Notes under the pieces: generated by a model
Databases searched by the model: none
What the model was told of the DNA's origin: nothing
What the model saw: only the letters and a program-made list of their open reading frames with translations
Translations under genes and position numbers: made by a program
Part shown: positions 48,919-60,100 of the stretch, piece by piece
How the letters are laid out: each line of letters begins with the position of its first letter
Position numbering within the stretch: the first letter of the stretch is position 1
DNA from: a virus
IMG/VR virus record: IMGVR_UViG_3300030333_008604
Location: 1-64,000 of that record
DNA length: 64,000 nt
Reading direction: 5' to 3' (one strand)

Positions 48919-51900
48919 ATGGCCGATGCCAAACCGAAACCAAAATTAGCAAAATCGTGGTGGTGGGCTAAAGAAGCTGATGGTGAAGACTCTTCGCCAC
49001 CTGACGTATCGCTTTATTCAGAGCATGAAGATGAGAATGCAAGCTGGGTTGCTCGCTCAAAGAAGCTTGTACAAGAAAGCTACGAAACAGATATCTTCAA
49101 AGGGTCTAAAGGACCATACCCAGCAGTTGTTTTAAAAGTTCTAGCTGGTCAGAGCGCAGGCAACGAAGCCTCAACCGGAGGCCAGGCTACTAAAGGCGCC
49201 TCAACCTCTGCTAACAGAAATTGGTGGGAACAATTTTCAGCATTGGAAGGGAAATTAAGCCCCGTTAGGGTTATTGCCAGGCCTTTGTCGATGAAAGGTA
49301 CATCTAACGGTGTAGTTTTTAATGGTGGTATTCCCGCTCCTTGGGATTTAAAAAAAGATGCTACAGATGCCGAGATTGAGCAAAACATATCCCTGCATCC
49401 TGAGTTTGTGGCGCTCAAGGCATCCCAAGACAAGGATCAAGATTTAAGCTCAATAGTTCCGGGCACGCCTATTTTCGTAGATTTTCCCCAAGGCCAAAAT
49501 CCCGCAAGAGCTAACGGGGTGATAGTTGGTGTAATAAAAGATTATACGCCAAAAGCTGCTGAAGTGAAAACTTCGCCTAAAGAAGCCCACAATCCTCAGT
49601 GTGAGTTCATTCCCGGCTCAGAACCAGAAGAAGGTTTTTATGCTGGGCACACTGTTGGCACGTTACGCTCCGGCCGCAGAGTGTCAAAAATAAGAAACAA
49701 AATAAAAACTGGAGTTTACGGAAACGGAACAGCCCAAACAAAGGCTCATTTTTTAGAGTGTCTTTTCCAGGCGAAAAATCCCTCTCCAAAGCATAAAATA
49801 AAAGGCCCATCGCCAGGACAGAACAATTGTTTTCTTTGGGTGGGTCACCTCCGCTATAATGGCTACCTCGATTCAGTAGATCGTCCTTCTGACCTGGGCC
49901 GTGAAACTATTATATATGCGCCAAAAACCTTAGATATAAGTGCGCCCATTGAGATAAAATACTATTTTCATGACGCAGGTGGGTTTGGCTATGCTTGGTT
50001 GAATGGCCCATTAACAACGACAAAGCAGGCTATAGAAAGTGCCGCTTTGCCCGGCTGCGACTTTAAAGAAAAGATAGCGCCCATGATAAAAGACTTGAAC
50101 CGTGATGGTCGAAACTACGTCTTGGTAATACCAGAAATGATGCACTCCCGGGGATATGGTACGGGTCTTTCAGATGACAATCGTTTAACAAATATAATGA
50201 ACTTAACAGCAGCGGGTCAAGGCTTGCATGGGGCCAAAGACACTATTCGAACGTATCTTGACTCATCGCCAACAAAGTCACAAGATAGAATTCGAAGTCA
50301 TCTTGGGGGGATGACAATTGCTTCTGATAAAGCAGAAAATTTGTTATCTGTGCAGCGATTGAAAAACAGATACATGAAGACATTTGATAGATCCTTTACC
50401 GGTGGCAATTTTGCAGTTTTTCACACGCAGATAAAAGGTGTGTTGTCTGAACATCTGTCGCAGGCACTCTTGACTGGCTTCGACAGCGAGGATTCTCAAA
50501 TTTCTATAGTGGCTGATAACGCCGGCGCGCTTACATTGGCTCACATCCCCACTGAAGATTTATTGTCACTAGGCTCAAAGTTGACAAGAATAGACTGGAT
50601 CAATGCTGCTGGTCTGGATTTTCATGCTAAACCATGGTCTTTATATTTTGAAAATAGTTCGGCCACGCAATACTTCGATGATAAATATTTAAAATCTTTA
50701 ACATGGCCAATTGAATTCAATTATATCGCACCAATGCCAGCACAATCAGACGTCAAGCTCTTTTTTAAAAATCAAGGCCAGGAAGCCAAACTTACAAAAT
50801 TCAAAAATCAAAAAGGTCAATGTTTTACATATCACGTTGGCAATGATTCCTCAATTGATAGAACTATAACTTATCACCAGCACACTGGTGAGAACAAGGG
50901 CGCCGAATACGCTTTTACAATGAAAAATAGCTCTACTGGTTTGCGCGCTCTTAGAAAGAGGCGAACAATTGGAGGCCCAATTAATCAAGGAATTCCAGAT
51001 CATGCTGCCTCTATTTCTCACAAAAAGAACGATTCTGCAATATTAGTATATGAAAAGCAAAGGACAGACTTAGTTTCGAAACAAATTGAGCCTTTCGAAA
51101 CGGCTCTTGGTTTGCTGGGGCAAGAAGGTACCACCGGTCTTTGTCAAAATAGTCCTCATTTTTGCAAGCCCGATGGTCTAGGCGGTTTTGATTTGTATGC
51201 AAATGCAGATTCTGCATTTGCATCTTCATATACTGCTTGGAAATCTGCGACTCAGAAATATTATGAACTAAACGAGTTAATTAATTTAGAAATTGTCATG
51301 AAAGAAGTTGTTGAGCAGAAGCGCGAACTTAAAGATGTTAAAAGCTATTACAGCAGTCTTAAAGAGGTTAATGCGAGCGCTATGCCAAACGCAAAGTCGG
51401 CTTTAAAAAACTATGAATTTTTTAGTTTGACAAACTTTCCTCCGAACAACGTAGCTTCTGTTAATAGTGCTAGAGATTTCGTTATTGCCATCATGCAGAC
51501 TCTAGGCACCAACGACGCAATCTTGAAAGCAGAAAATAGAATTCAAGAATATGAAAGATTATTGAAGGCAGGTCCGCCAACTCGTGAGCCATCACCTTGT
51601 GACGTGGGTGTTACAGCTCTGGCTAGACTTTCCGCATCACCATCACGGCGCCCAAAAGACAATTATTTAAATTTTGATTGTGATTCTGTAAAGCCAGTTC
51701 ACCTGCCTCGCAAGTTTGCAGATCTTGTAAGAATGATACCATTCTACCCAAAGAAAAGCGACTATATCGACGCAAAGCTTAATAAAATTTTAACCCCTGG
51801 AGAGGTTCCAGGTTTTGAATTAGCAGGATTTAAATATCCCGCTCGAACTTCAAATGACGTTGTAAAAATTCACGATAGTGCAAAAGATAGTGTCAGGATT

Positions 51901-52833
51901 TGGAAGTGCTTAGTGCCCCTGGTAGAGGAAGGAATGAAGGCCGCCACCGATGCATCCAAGTTCGCTCCATACAAGGTCACGCATGGCTTCCGCGCGGGCC
52001 CGCCTCCTGGCATGACAGACTCAGTCTCTCTACACAGTTATGGTTTGGCGTTAGATATCGATCCATGCTTAAACGGTTGGGACAATAAAGGCGAGTTGAC
52101 TGCAGTACAATTTACTAATGGCTATCGAGCACATAAGACGTCCGGAAAAGCCGGCTGGGGCGATAACTGGAGCTTTGCAAGCGACCACCCGGAAGATTAT
52201 AGTTTTTCTCGTGGAGAACGCGACGCGATAAGCTCTCTACTTTCTTTACGGCATGCCGGCGTTTACGCAGAATCATTAGATCAACTAATGAAAAATATTG
52301 CCTCTAACAGCACCAGCCTCGATTCACCAGAAAAGATAAAGGCATGGCTAAACTCCAGTAGCTCAACCGGCCTTGCGTTACGACAGGCACATGAATACGA
52401 TTCATCTGGCACAGTTTGGCAGCCTGGCAACGAATATGGCGGCTATTTAAAAGACATTAAGAATTCCTTAATTAACCCTTTAGGCTCAAATCCACTTTTA
52501 TGGGTTATAACATTTTGTGAATTTACCGGAATGAAGTGGGGTAACGGAACATTTCTCAAGAAAAGATATCGCGGCGGTGATGTTTTTAAATATCAAGATC
52601 TAGGCGACGCCGCGGCGGGAAGTTTTTATCATTATCTAGATGAGCTTTTTGGAATTAAAGACGTCATGCGTCGAGTTCAAGCCATCTCTTGGGATAGCGA
52701 TGTCAATGATTTTATGCACTTTCAGTGGTACGACGCACCACACACAACCATTCCCTTCACCGCCGGTGAACATGCTGGCGCCCGCCAAAAAGGAATTGCA
52801 GAAGTTGCTGCAGCAAATAATATACAATATTAA
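48919..52833 (+). CDS. Large tail/baseplate protein with C-terminal M15 (VanY-type) peptidase
   Basis: 1304 residues. Most of the protein is unrecognised, but residues about 1000-1280 carry an M15 domain: VSLHSYGLALDIDPC (near residue 1038, S-x-H-x6-D) with GWGDNWSF and the final DFMHFQWYD (near 1265). These match D-Ala-D-Ala carboxypeptidase/L-Ala-D-Glu peptidase zinc sites. The enzyme would cut peptidoglycan stems. Placed on a very long structural protein next to baseplate-like genes, it is likely a tail-associated lysin used at infection, distinct from the endolysin at 2522. Good motif support; structural part is inferred. Confidence 0.75.
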   Translation: MADAKPKPKLAKSWWWAKEADGEDSSPPDVSLYSEHEDENASWVARSKKLVQESYETDIFKGSKGPYPAVVLKVLAGQSAGNEASTGGQATKGASTSANRNWWEQFSALEGKLSPVRVIARPLSMKGTSNGVVFNGGIPAPWDLKKDATDAEIEQNISLHPEFVALKASQDKDQDLSSIVPGTPIFVDFPQGQNPARANGVIVGVIKDYTPKAAEVKTSPKEAHNPQCEFIPGSEPEEGFYAGHTVGTLRSGRRVSKIRNKIKTGVYGNGTAQTKAHFLECLFQAKNPSPKHKIKGPSPGQNNCFLWVGHLRYNGYLDSVDRPSDLGRETIIYAPKTLDISAPIEIKYYFHDAGGFGYAWLNGPLTTTKQAIESAALPGCDFKEKIAPMIKDLNRDGRNYVLVIPEMMHSRGYGTGLSDDNRLTNIMNLTAAGQGLHGAKDTIRTYLDSSPTKSQDRIRSHLGGMTIASDKAENLLSVQRLKNRYMKTFDRSFTGGNFAVFHTQIKGVLSEHLSQALLTGFDSEDSQISIVADNAGALTLAHIPTEDLLSLGSKLTRIDWINAAGLDFHAKPWSLYFENSSATQYFDDKYLKSLTWPIEFNYIAPMPAQSDVKLFFKNQGQEAKLTKFKNQKGQCFTYHVGNDSSIDRTITYHQHTGENKGAEYAFTMKNSSTGLRALRKRRTIGGPINQGIPDHAASISHKKNDSAILVYEKQRTDLVSKQIEPFETALGLLGQEGTTGLCQNSPHFCKPDGLGGFDLYANADSAFASSYTAWKSATQKYYELNELINLEIVMKEVVEQKRELKDVKSYYSSLKEVNASAMPNAKSALKNYEFFSLTNFPPNNVASVNSARDFVIAIMQTLGTNDAILKAENRIQEYERLLKAGPPTREPSPCDVGVTALARLSASPSRRPKDNYLNFDCDSVKPVHLPRKFADLVRMIPFYPKKSDYIDAKLNKILTPGEVPGFELAGFKYPARTSNDVVKIHDSAKDSVRIWKCLVPLVEEGMKAATDASKFAPYKVTHGFRAGPPPGMTDSVSLHSYGLALDIDPCLNGWDNKGELTAVQFTNGYRAHKTSGKAGWGDNWSFASDHPEDYSFSRGERDAISSLLSLRHAGVYAESLDQLMKNIASNSTSLDSPEKIKAWLNSSSSTGLALRQAHEYDSSGTVWQPGNEYGGYLKDIKNSLINPLGSNPLLWVITFCEFTGMKWGNGTFLKKRYRGGDVFKYQDLGDAAAGSFYHYLDELFGIKDVMRRVQAISWDSDVNDFMHFQWYDAPHTTIPFTAGEHAGARQKGIAEVAAANNIQY

Positions 52834-52866
52834 TAAAGTGATATATAATAAAGGGAAGGAGCGAAA

Positions 52867-54168
52867 ATGTCAGAAAAAACTATATTTGTAAACAGATATA
52901 CAAAAGCTACGCCTGAAGGACAAATACCCATGTGGGAGGTCTCTATATACGAAGGCGGCAGTCAAATTTCTAGCAAGCACACGAACAAGCAAGCTGAAGC
53001 AGAACAATTTTATCGCGATGCAGAGGAGCAATATCCTAATGCAGGGATAAAGTTACGCTCAGATCCTACTGAGTCACGCGAAGAAGCTCTCGCAGATCCT
53101 CCGCTCCCGCCGCAAAATCAATTAACAGATGAACTAGCCGACGCACAACAAGAAGAAGTACACCCTTCTTTTACTTCTCCGGCTGACGGTGTCAAGCCAC
53201 CAGGCCTGTCAAACACCCCTAATTTAAAATCACCATCGCTTGAAAAACCGGCAGTCAATAGGCAGTTTTCTCCTGGGGGGAAAGCTGTCGACGAAAGCCC
53301 AATTGAAGAACAAATTGCCCATGGAGTCAGCGGCATCGGCGGCCAGAAGCGCAAACAAGCAGTTATAAATTATAATGCTGCAGAGTGCGAGACTGTGTTT
53401 TCAAATAGTGGCAACGCAAAACTTATCCTCGGCGCTGATCGCAACGGAGACAAGCTTTCTGGCTATGGTATGGAGGGCCACACTCAGTCTGATGCGATAT
53501 ATCTTTGTGCTGGGATGGGTGGCCACCGCCCAAAACAGGTAGATGCGAAGGGTAATCGCTTCTGGACTAATCCAAATTTTTTCGTTGATGCTGCTTTTAT
53601 TTATATTTCTCAAAAAACAGACTGTGACGTGAATTTTGCAATTGGTACTGAAGAAAATCGAGAAGTAGCAAACGCAAAATCTGCAGTTGTTCTAAAGGGT
53701 GATAATATTAGAGTAGTCGGCCGAGAAACCCTCAAGCTAGTAACTAAGACAGATGTTTCAAACTCGCAAGGTGGAAAAGATATGTCCACCGGTGGCGTAG
53801 AAATAATAGCAAACAATCACGAAGACTCTTTACAGCCAATGGTCTTAGGTGATAACCTTGTAAATGCCTTGAAGAAGATTAATAATTTTATGAATAACAT
53901 GCTGAGGCTCCAAAAAATGCAGATGGACCATCAGCAAGCAATGAACAGGGCTTTGACAACGCACACGCATCGCTCCCCTCTTTTTGCTAAACCCACTCTT
54001 CCGTCAGAAGTAGTCGTCCAATCTGGCGTCGTGGAACAAATAAAAACAGTGGTAAACACTGAGCGCGCAATATTAACAGAAATGACAAATCTCGCAGGCC
54101 TAGAGAACAACTATAGCGACCCGCAAGGTCCAGAATACATATTGTCTGCATATAACAAAGTAAACTAA
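52867..54168 (+). CDS. Baseplate/spike-like structural protein
   Basis: 433 residues, with an AAGGAG site. The region about 170-310 reads ILGADRNGDKLSGYGMEGH, IYLCAGMGGHRPK, TNPNFFVDAAFIYISQK and later KSAVVLKGDNIRVVGRETLK, a beta-helix or OB-like repeat pattern of phage spike and baseplate proteins. A Pro/Asp-rich linker precedes it. The C-terminal coil (ALKKINNFMNNMLRLQKMQM) suggests trimerisation. No exact family. Confidence 0.55.
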   Translation: MSEKTIFVNRYTKATPEGQIPMWEVSIYEGGSQISSKHTNKQAEAEQFYRDAEEQYPNAGIKLRSDPTESREEALADPPLPPQNQLTDELADAQQEEVHPSFTSPADGVKPPGLSNTPNLKSPSLEKPAVNRQFSPGGKAVDESPIEEQIAHGVSGIGGQKRKQAVINYNAAECETVFSNSGNAKLILGADRNGDKLSGYGMEGHTQSDAIYLCAGMGGHRPKQVDAKGNRFWTNPNFFVDAAFIYISQKTDCDVNFAIGTEENREVANAKSAVVLKGDNIRVVGRETLKLVTKTDVSNSQGGKDMSTGGVEIIANNHEDSLQPMVLGDNLVNALKKINNFMNNMLRLQKMQMDHQQAMNRALTTHTHRSPLFAKPTLPSEVVVQSGVVEQIKTVVNTERAILTEMTNLAGLENNYSDPQGPEYILSAYNKVN

Positions 54169-54183
54169 TTATAGAAAAGAAAA

Positions 54184-57100
54184 ATGGTTGACACAACAAA
54201 GTTTATAGATCCCCCGCCTCCCGAACAAACGCCGTATGCTAGCATTATGCCGACTGATGCATCGCTAGAGTCGGTATTCGCGCTTCCAGTACATGCAACG
54301 CATTATGTTGGCCAATTGGCTGGTCCCGCTCAATCTCAAGGTGCTCGCAAGCATCCTTATCTTCCTGTTCGTCTTGCGCCTCATAGTTATAGTCCAGCGC
54401 TTAAGCTTGGGTGGGATGACCGAGGCTATCATCTGCTGAATAATGAAGGGCAGTTGGTTACAGATCAGCACGGCAATGACGCTTCTAACGGAATTGAAGT
54501 TAACGTAGGAACCGGTGTTTTTGTTACTGAAATTGTTCAAAGCGATACAGGGCTTTGGGTGGGTTTTGTGATCGAAGATACGGACATATCGACCGAACTT
54601 ATAACAAAATGGACTAGTAATTGGACTCAAATATTGTATACGAGGCCTGAGTATCTGCGCGCGCGCACCGGCGGCCTAGTAGGAACAAACCTTATTCCTT
54701 TTTCTAACACATTTTATGGTGTGGCTCGTGGTGCTGATGCAAAAATTGCAGATGCGGCCAAAGCCATCGCACCAGGCAAAAATGACAATTGGGAAAAAAT
54801 TGAAAATAACGATGTTATAATGTCGTATTTTAATTTTACTGAATACAACAAAGAGCGACTTGGCGATAAATTAAAGATTTCCACAGGTTTAATCAAACAA
54901 GACCCTAGATTGCGCTACTCAGAAGGCTATTATTATTTTGTTGTAACCGAGGGGGTGAGAAAAAATGCTGCGCAGCTCTATACTCAAGAAATGATTGATA
55001 GTGGAGTTGTCTTATCTAGCGAGGCCCAGGCTCAATTATTGTCTGCTAAGGAAAGCGAACGATTATTGACTGAAGATAACATTAAAAAAGTTGCAGTTGA
55101 CGTGCTGTTGGAGTATCACAACAAAGATGTCAATAGGATTGAAACTCGCGCAGCACTCCAAGGGTCGGGCCTGGATCCTGGGCTTTTAGTTTCGGTTGCT
55201 AAAAAGTTAAAAGTTCAAGGCCCCAATCCAAACAACCAAAAGATTCTTTTTGCGGCCCCGGCATCTGTTATCGACGGTGCAATGGATACGAATAACCCCT
55301 ATAATGACAATTTTTCTAAATCTGAAGAAACGTCTGCATTGAATTTGCTTGATCCGTACGAAGAATTTAGAACATCGGGATCAAAAGACTATGTTTTTAC
55401 TATTAGTTTAAAAGAATTGCGCAATACTTGCAAAGAAATTGCTGCTTTGTTCGATAAATTTAAGAAACAAGTTGAAAGTTTTGAATCTTCGGGCGGAATT
55501 ATCAAAAATCCAAACCACGTTAGTTATGATGTTGATTCTCAAATAAAATCGATAGAGACATTTCCAGATGTAATCGATCGCTTTTTAAGAAAACAACCTT
55601 TTCCGTCAACTTCCGACCAAGAAAATCTTGCGATGGCTCATTTTCCTCCCGCCACTGATACTGAGCACGATCATATTCTTCAAATTGGCTTGAGAGATAA
55701 CGGAAAAGTAGGAGGCGATGTCCGTAACACTATCTCTTTCATAGTTTTCTCACCAGATCCTGAAGATTTAAAAACGTGGGAAAGTGATGAACTGTATCAA
55801 ATCGATCCGAACATCTCACAAGACGAAATTCAAGGCGAATTACCGGTTCGACGTAGCGGCTATGTCTTAAAAAAGGGGATGAATTGGCTTCGAAATCAGT
55901 TTGTTGGAATTGAGGCCTCTCGAACGCTTCATTATATAATGAGTTATAAAAATCTCTTAACTTATGGATCTGAGGCTAAAAAAGAAGGTAAAACTGACAA
56001 GTGGATAAAGTTTTTACAAGCGTATTCCGTACCTCCATTTTTAATTTGGACAACGAAAGACCCGACTCACCAGCCAGGTGAAGATGTCGACTGTGAAGAG
56101 TTAGTCAAAAAGCTCAAAGAAATGCCGGCCGTAATGAATGAAGAGCAAAAAAGATTTGAAGAAGAAGTGTTGTCCAAGTGTAGGAAATATATTGCTAGCC
56201 AGAGAAAAAACACAAGCGCCGCTGATCAAAGAGTGCAGAAGAAAAATCTACAAGATGGCTATCTCGCAGCTGAATCAGCAGCAGGAAGCGAAACAATTGA
56301 TGCTTTAAAATATCTTTACAAGATCTTCTTACATGAGCTAGATGTTCCAACCTTGATGGAATTATTGATGGCATGCATCCAGAGCAAGATAGGTATGGAC
56401 CTCACTGCTGAGGCTTTGTGTGAAGCAGCAATGATAAAAATGGTAGAACAGGTTGGCGTAGAAAAGTTTAAGGGCACTTTATTAAAATTTATGCCAGAGT
56501 TAGCTCCATATTTTTCTGGAGGAGACTCTTATGTTGATAGCGTAATCGGAGAAGATGCAGCAAAGATATTAAAAGACCTAGAAGAGAACAACGCGACTCC
56601 GTCAAATAAGGGCACGAATACTGCAGACGCTCCTTGGATGTTTACAGTCGACTCTCTTGACGAGGGCTGGAGACTCGATAGCCGTTTTGATGGCGCCCCC
56701 GTTGCGACTGGTCTTGTGCTAGGCGGTTCTGCACCACCACATGTTGTGCATGCTGTTATGTCACTAGAGAAGGGTGGAACTGGTGTTGAACTGGTGCCGG
56801 GCCCTAGGAAGCCTCATGAAGTCTTGCCTTCTGGCAACACACAGGCGTCTGAAGTTTGGGATGCGCTGCTCAAAGCCGGTTCTGAGTTTTCTCAATTAGT
56901 TGAAGGAGGGGATTTTTACAGTTGGGCTGAGATTAATGAATTACGAAAAAGCTATATATCTCAAGGACATACTCGAAAATCAGCTGACGCTCTTTTGGTA
57001 GAGCAAGGGTATCTTGTACCCAGGACAGTAGAATATGGCTCTGCAATCGACACGTTTAGTGACGCAATGGAGAAGTTCAGTGATTCAATGAATTATCACG

Positions 57101-60100
57101 GAGCAGGCGCCACGGCAGACGCGTTCAGAACAGCTGGTTCGGCTTTGGCCCAAGCGAAATACTTTGTAAAATATTTAGGAAGTATTACCGACATTCGTCA
57201 AGCTTGCGAAAACATTGTTGGACCACTCTTAGAATTACCTCAGATGCTTTTAGCGGAAAGCGATCCCTCGCAATTTGACGAGCTTTTTAGTGAGTGGGGA
57301 TCCGATTTTGTAAATCGCTTTTCAAAGCAATTTACTCCCAAGATACCAAAATTAAAATTACCGGACAGTCTTCCTGTGGGATACCCAATGGATCAATATA
57401 CAAAGATGGTCTTGAAAGCTGTAATTGCGATTCTTGCTGCTGTTTTGGGTAAACTTTTGCATCTTTTCTTGCTCGATCTCATTAATACTTGCTTTGAGGA
57501 GGATCCTTCCGAAGGCGAAGGTCCTACATTCGGCGCTCCAACTGTGCCCCCAGATGTAATTCCGTTGGCCGACTTAAGACAGCGAGCAAGGCTGGGGCCC
57601 ACCACTGCACCTTTAGAGATTGCAAGGTATTTACAAGACTTAATTTCTTCTTGCAGTCCTGCACAGCTGTGTGCGTTAATGAAAGGCACAGCATCAACAC
57701 AACTTTCTCAAAGTTTAGTTGAGCGCACAAGACAACATTGGCCAAATATATATGCTGCTGGCATTGGAGATAGTGTGCCGGATATCAATAAAATTTTTAA
57801 AGATATCGGAGAAGATTTTAATTTAGATATTTGCAACTTCCTCAATGCAAAACCAAATGTCGACGTCGATGCATGCCAAAATGCTATCTTTGATTATGAC
57901 GAAAGGTGCAATGAACTGCAACAAGCTGGCCTAACACCTGAAGAATGTCAAGAACACATCTCTCAAGAACTTGAATCGCTTAAAAACAAGATTCTTGGGC
58001 TAGCCGACTGGACCCTCCCCGGCCAACCAACAACTTTCCAACAGGCAGTACCAGAGCCCTGCGGCCCGGATGGATATTTCCAATTACCGTCAGCCACTAA
58101 AGATAGTATGGCGCGCGTTACAGACACAATTTTAGATTATACTAAAATTAATCTTTTGTCTGACTTGGACAATATGCAGTTTTTCTTAATGCCACCAAGA
58201 GCGATTCAAGCGATACAGTCTCCGGATCAACTAGACGAAGCTCATCAAATCATGGTGGATGCACTACACACAAACAAGCCCCTATCTCCTCTTGTGTTGG
58301 TGCCCGGCAATAAATATTTTGGAGGATCAACATTTTCCGGCCGCAACGAAGATCAATCAGGCTATGCTTTTGACGGAAGCGAACACCAAGGCAGGGGCTA
58401 TAATTTGTTTTATGGAAATCATAGAATGTCTGCCGGCGACTACGCCGCCGGCGGCGGACATAGTTATAATTCTTATAGGTCTCCTGAGCGATCAGGTACA
58501 GAATATTGGCAAAAAGATCCAACGTTTGGTGACACAAACAATCCGTCATTTTTAAAAATTGATTATTTGTTTGCCGGCGCTCATCTCGGCGGTTTAACAA
58601 ATTCTACTGCAGGCCAAAACCGGATAAGAGATGATATTAGAAGAATGTGGGAAAATAAAGACGAAGTTATTTATCCCACTGCGGAGGGTGCGCCTGAAAG
58701 GACGCTTGGGCAATTTCTCACTACATGGGGAATCGAAACCACTTGGGGCACCGCTATAAACGGCGGAACATGGAAAAATCCTACAAGTCCGGACCAAACG
58801 TTTTATAAAAATGATTTAACTGCAGCAAAATATCAACAAGTAGTTATTAAAAATATAAGTTTTGGTGACGGCCCGGCAGATGCTAATGGCATGCCCGTTC
58901 CGCCATCGCCCAACGCAGTTGATTTTGTTTATACGTTTGATTTGTGGAGGTTTTTTGTCAAAATGAAAGGTGAACTTTCGACGTTCACTAAAAGTGGCAA
59001 GCAAAATGGTCCTTTTGGGCTACCGGAGGCGGTCAACACCTACGGGCAGGATATTTTTACAAAAGTCTGGCCTTTGGACACAAAATTGAAAGATATATAT
59101 CCCGGGATACATCCAACCAAGATAACTCATCGTCCAAATAATGGCGTCGCGACATCTCGCTGGGCTTTGGGTTGGCATGGCATGTTCTCTCGATTTATAG
59201 GCATTGGAGGCATGAAGGGCGATACTGTTGCGGATAAGTGGGATGACGAAGACCTGACTGGCAACATTGACCTTGAACGGTTCAAGCAGGGCGCCAACGG
59301 AGCTTTCGGAATTAACCCTATTGCATACATTACAATGGAACACGATGAAGCCTCCCTCGGCGTCAGCGGCACTAATTTCGGAGACCGCAAATCTTATGAT
59401 CTGCTTGGGGTGCCTTGGAGCGAAGATCTTTTTGACGAAGGGTATGACACTCTAGACAACCGGCCGGTTGTCCACTCTAAATCAGGCGATCGTTTTTGGT
59501 CCGACGGTTTAATTTTCTTACTTGAAAAACTTAAAAGTTACCCAGTAGGCACACACCTAATGGAAGTCTTCATGGATCTAACAGTCGCAGAGGCCACAGG
59601 CTTAACACATGAAAGAATATCTAGACTTTATCCAAACTGGCCCTCAATTAATACTCTCGTCGGCGGCACCGGCGGAGTAGTTTTTGCTAATCACCACTCT
59701 TATCCAGCAGATAAGGATCATGAAAGCTGGAGACAGCTCTCCTCGGACGATGAAGCTCGCGGCGGGTTCGGCCCGTGGCATCAAGGAATTAAGCCAATGT
59801 TTATTGCGTTTGAGGTGCCATTTAGAAATTTAGATAGCCCTCTTGAAGACGCTCAAGGCGTCCTAGACACAATGACGATGGACAACCAGCCTATTAACAA
59901 GCAGTTGTATGAGTATTTAAATGTTATAAACGACGGCGATGATTTGTTTCAAAAATCTTTAGGCTTTAAGAAAAGCCCAGGTCGAACCGATATTCAGCAG
60001 GACGCCGCGCGTATTGAAAGAAATCATAACTTTAATCCAAATATATTAAGCTATCCCATGAACTATACCTCTTTCTTGGGATCTAGCACACAAAGTAAAG

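Noticed and set aside
58250-58600. Overlapping frames on both strands within the giant ORF
   Set aside because: The giant frame is uninterrupted and these have no ribosome sites.
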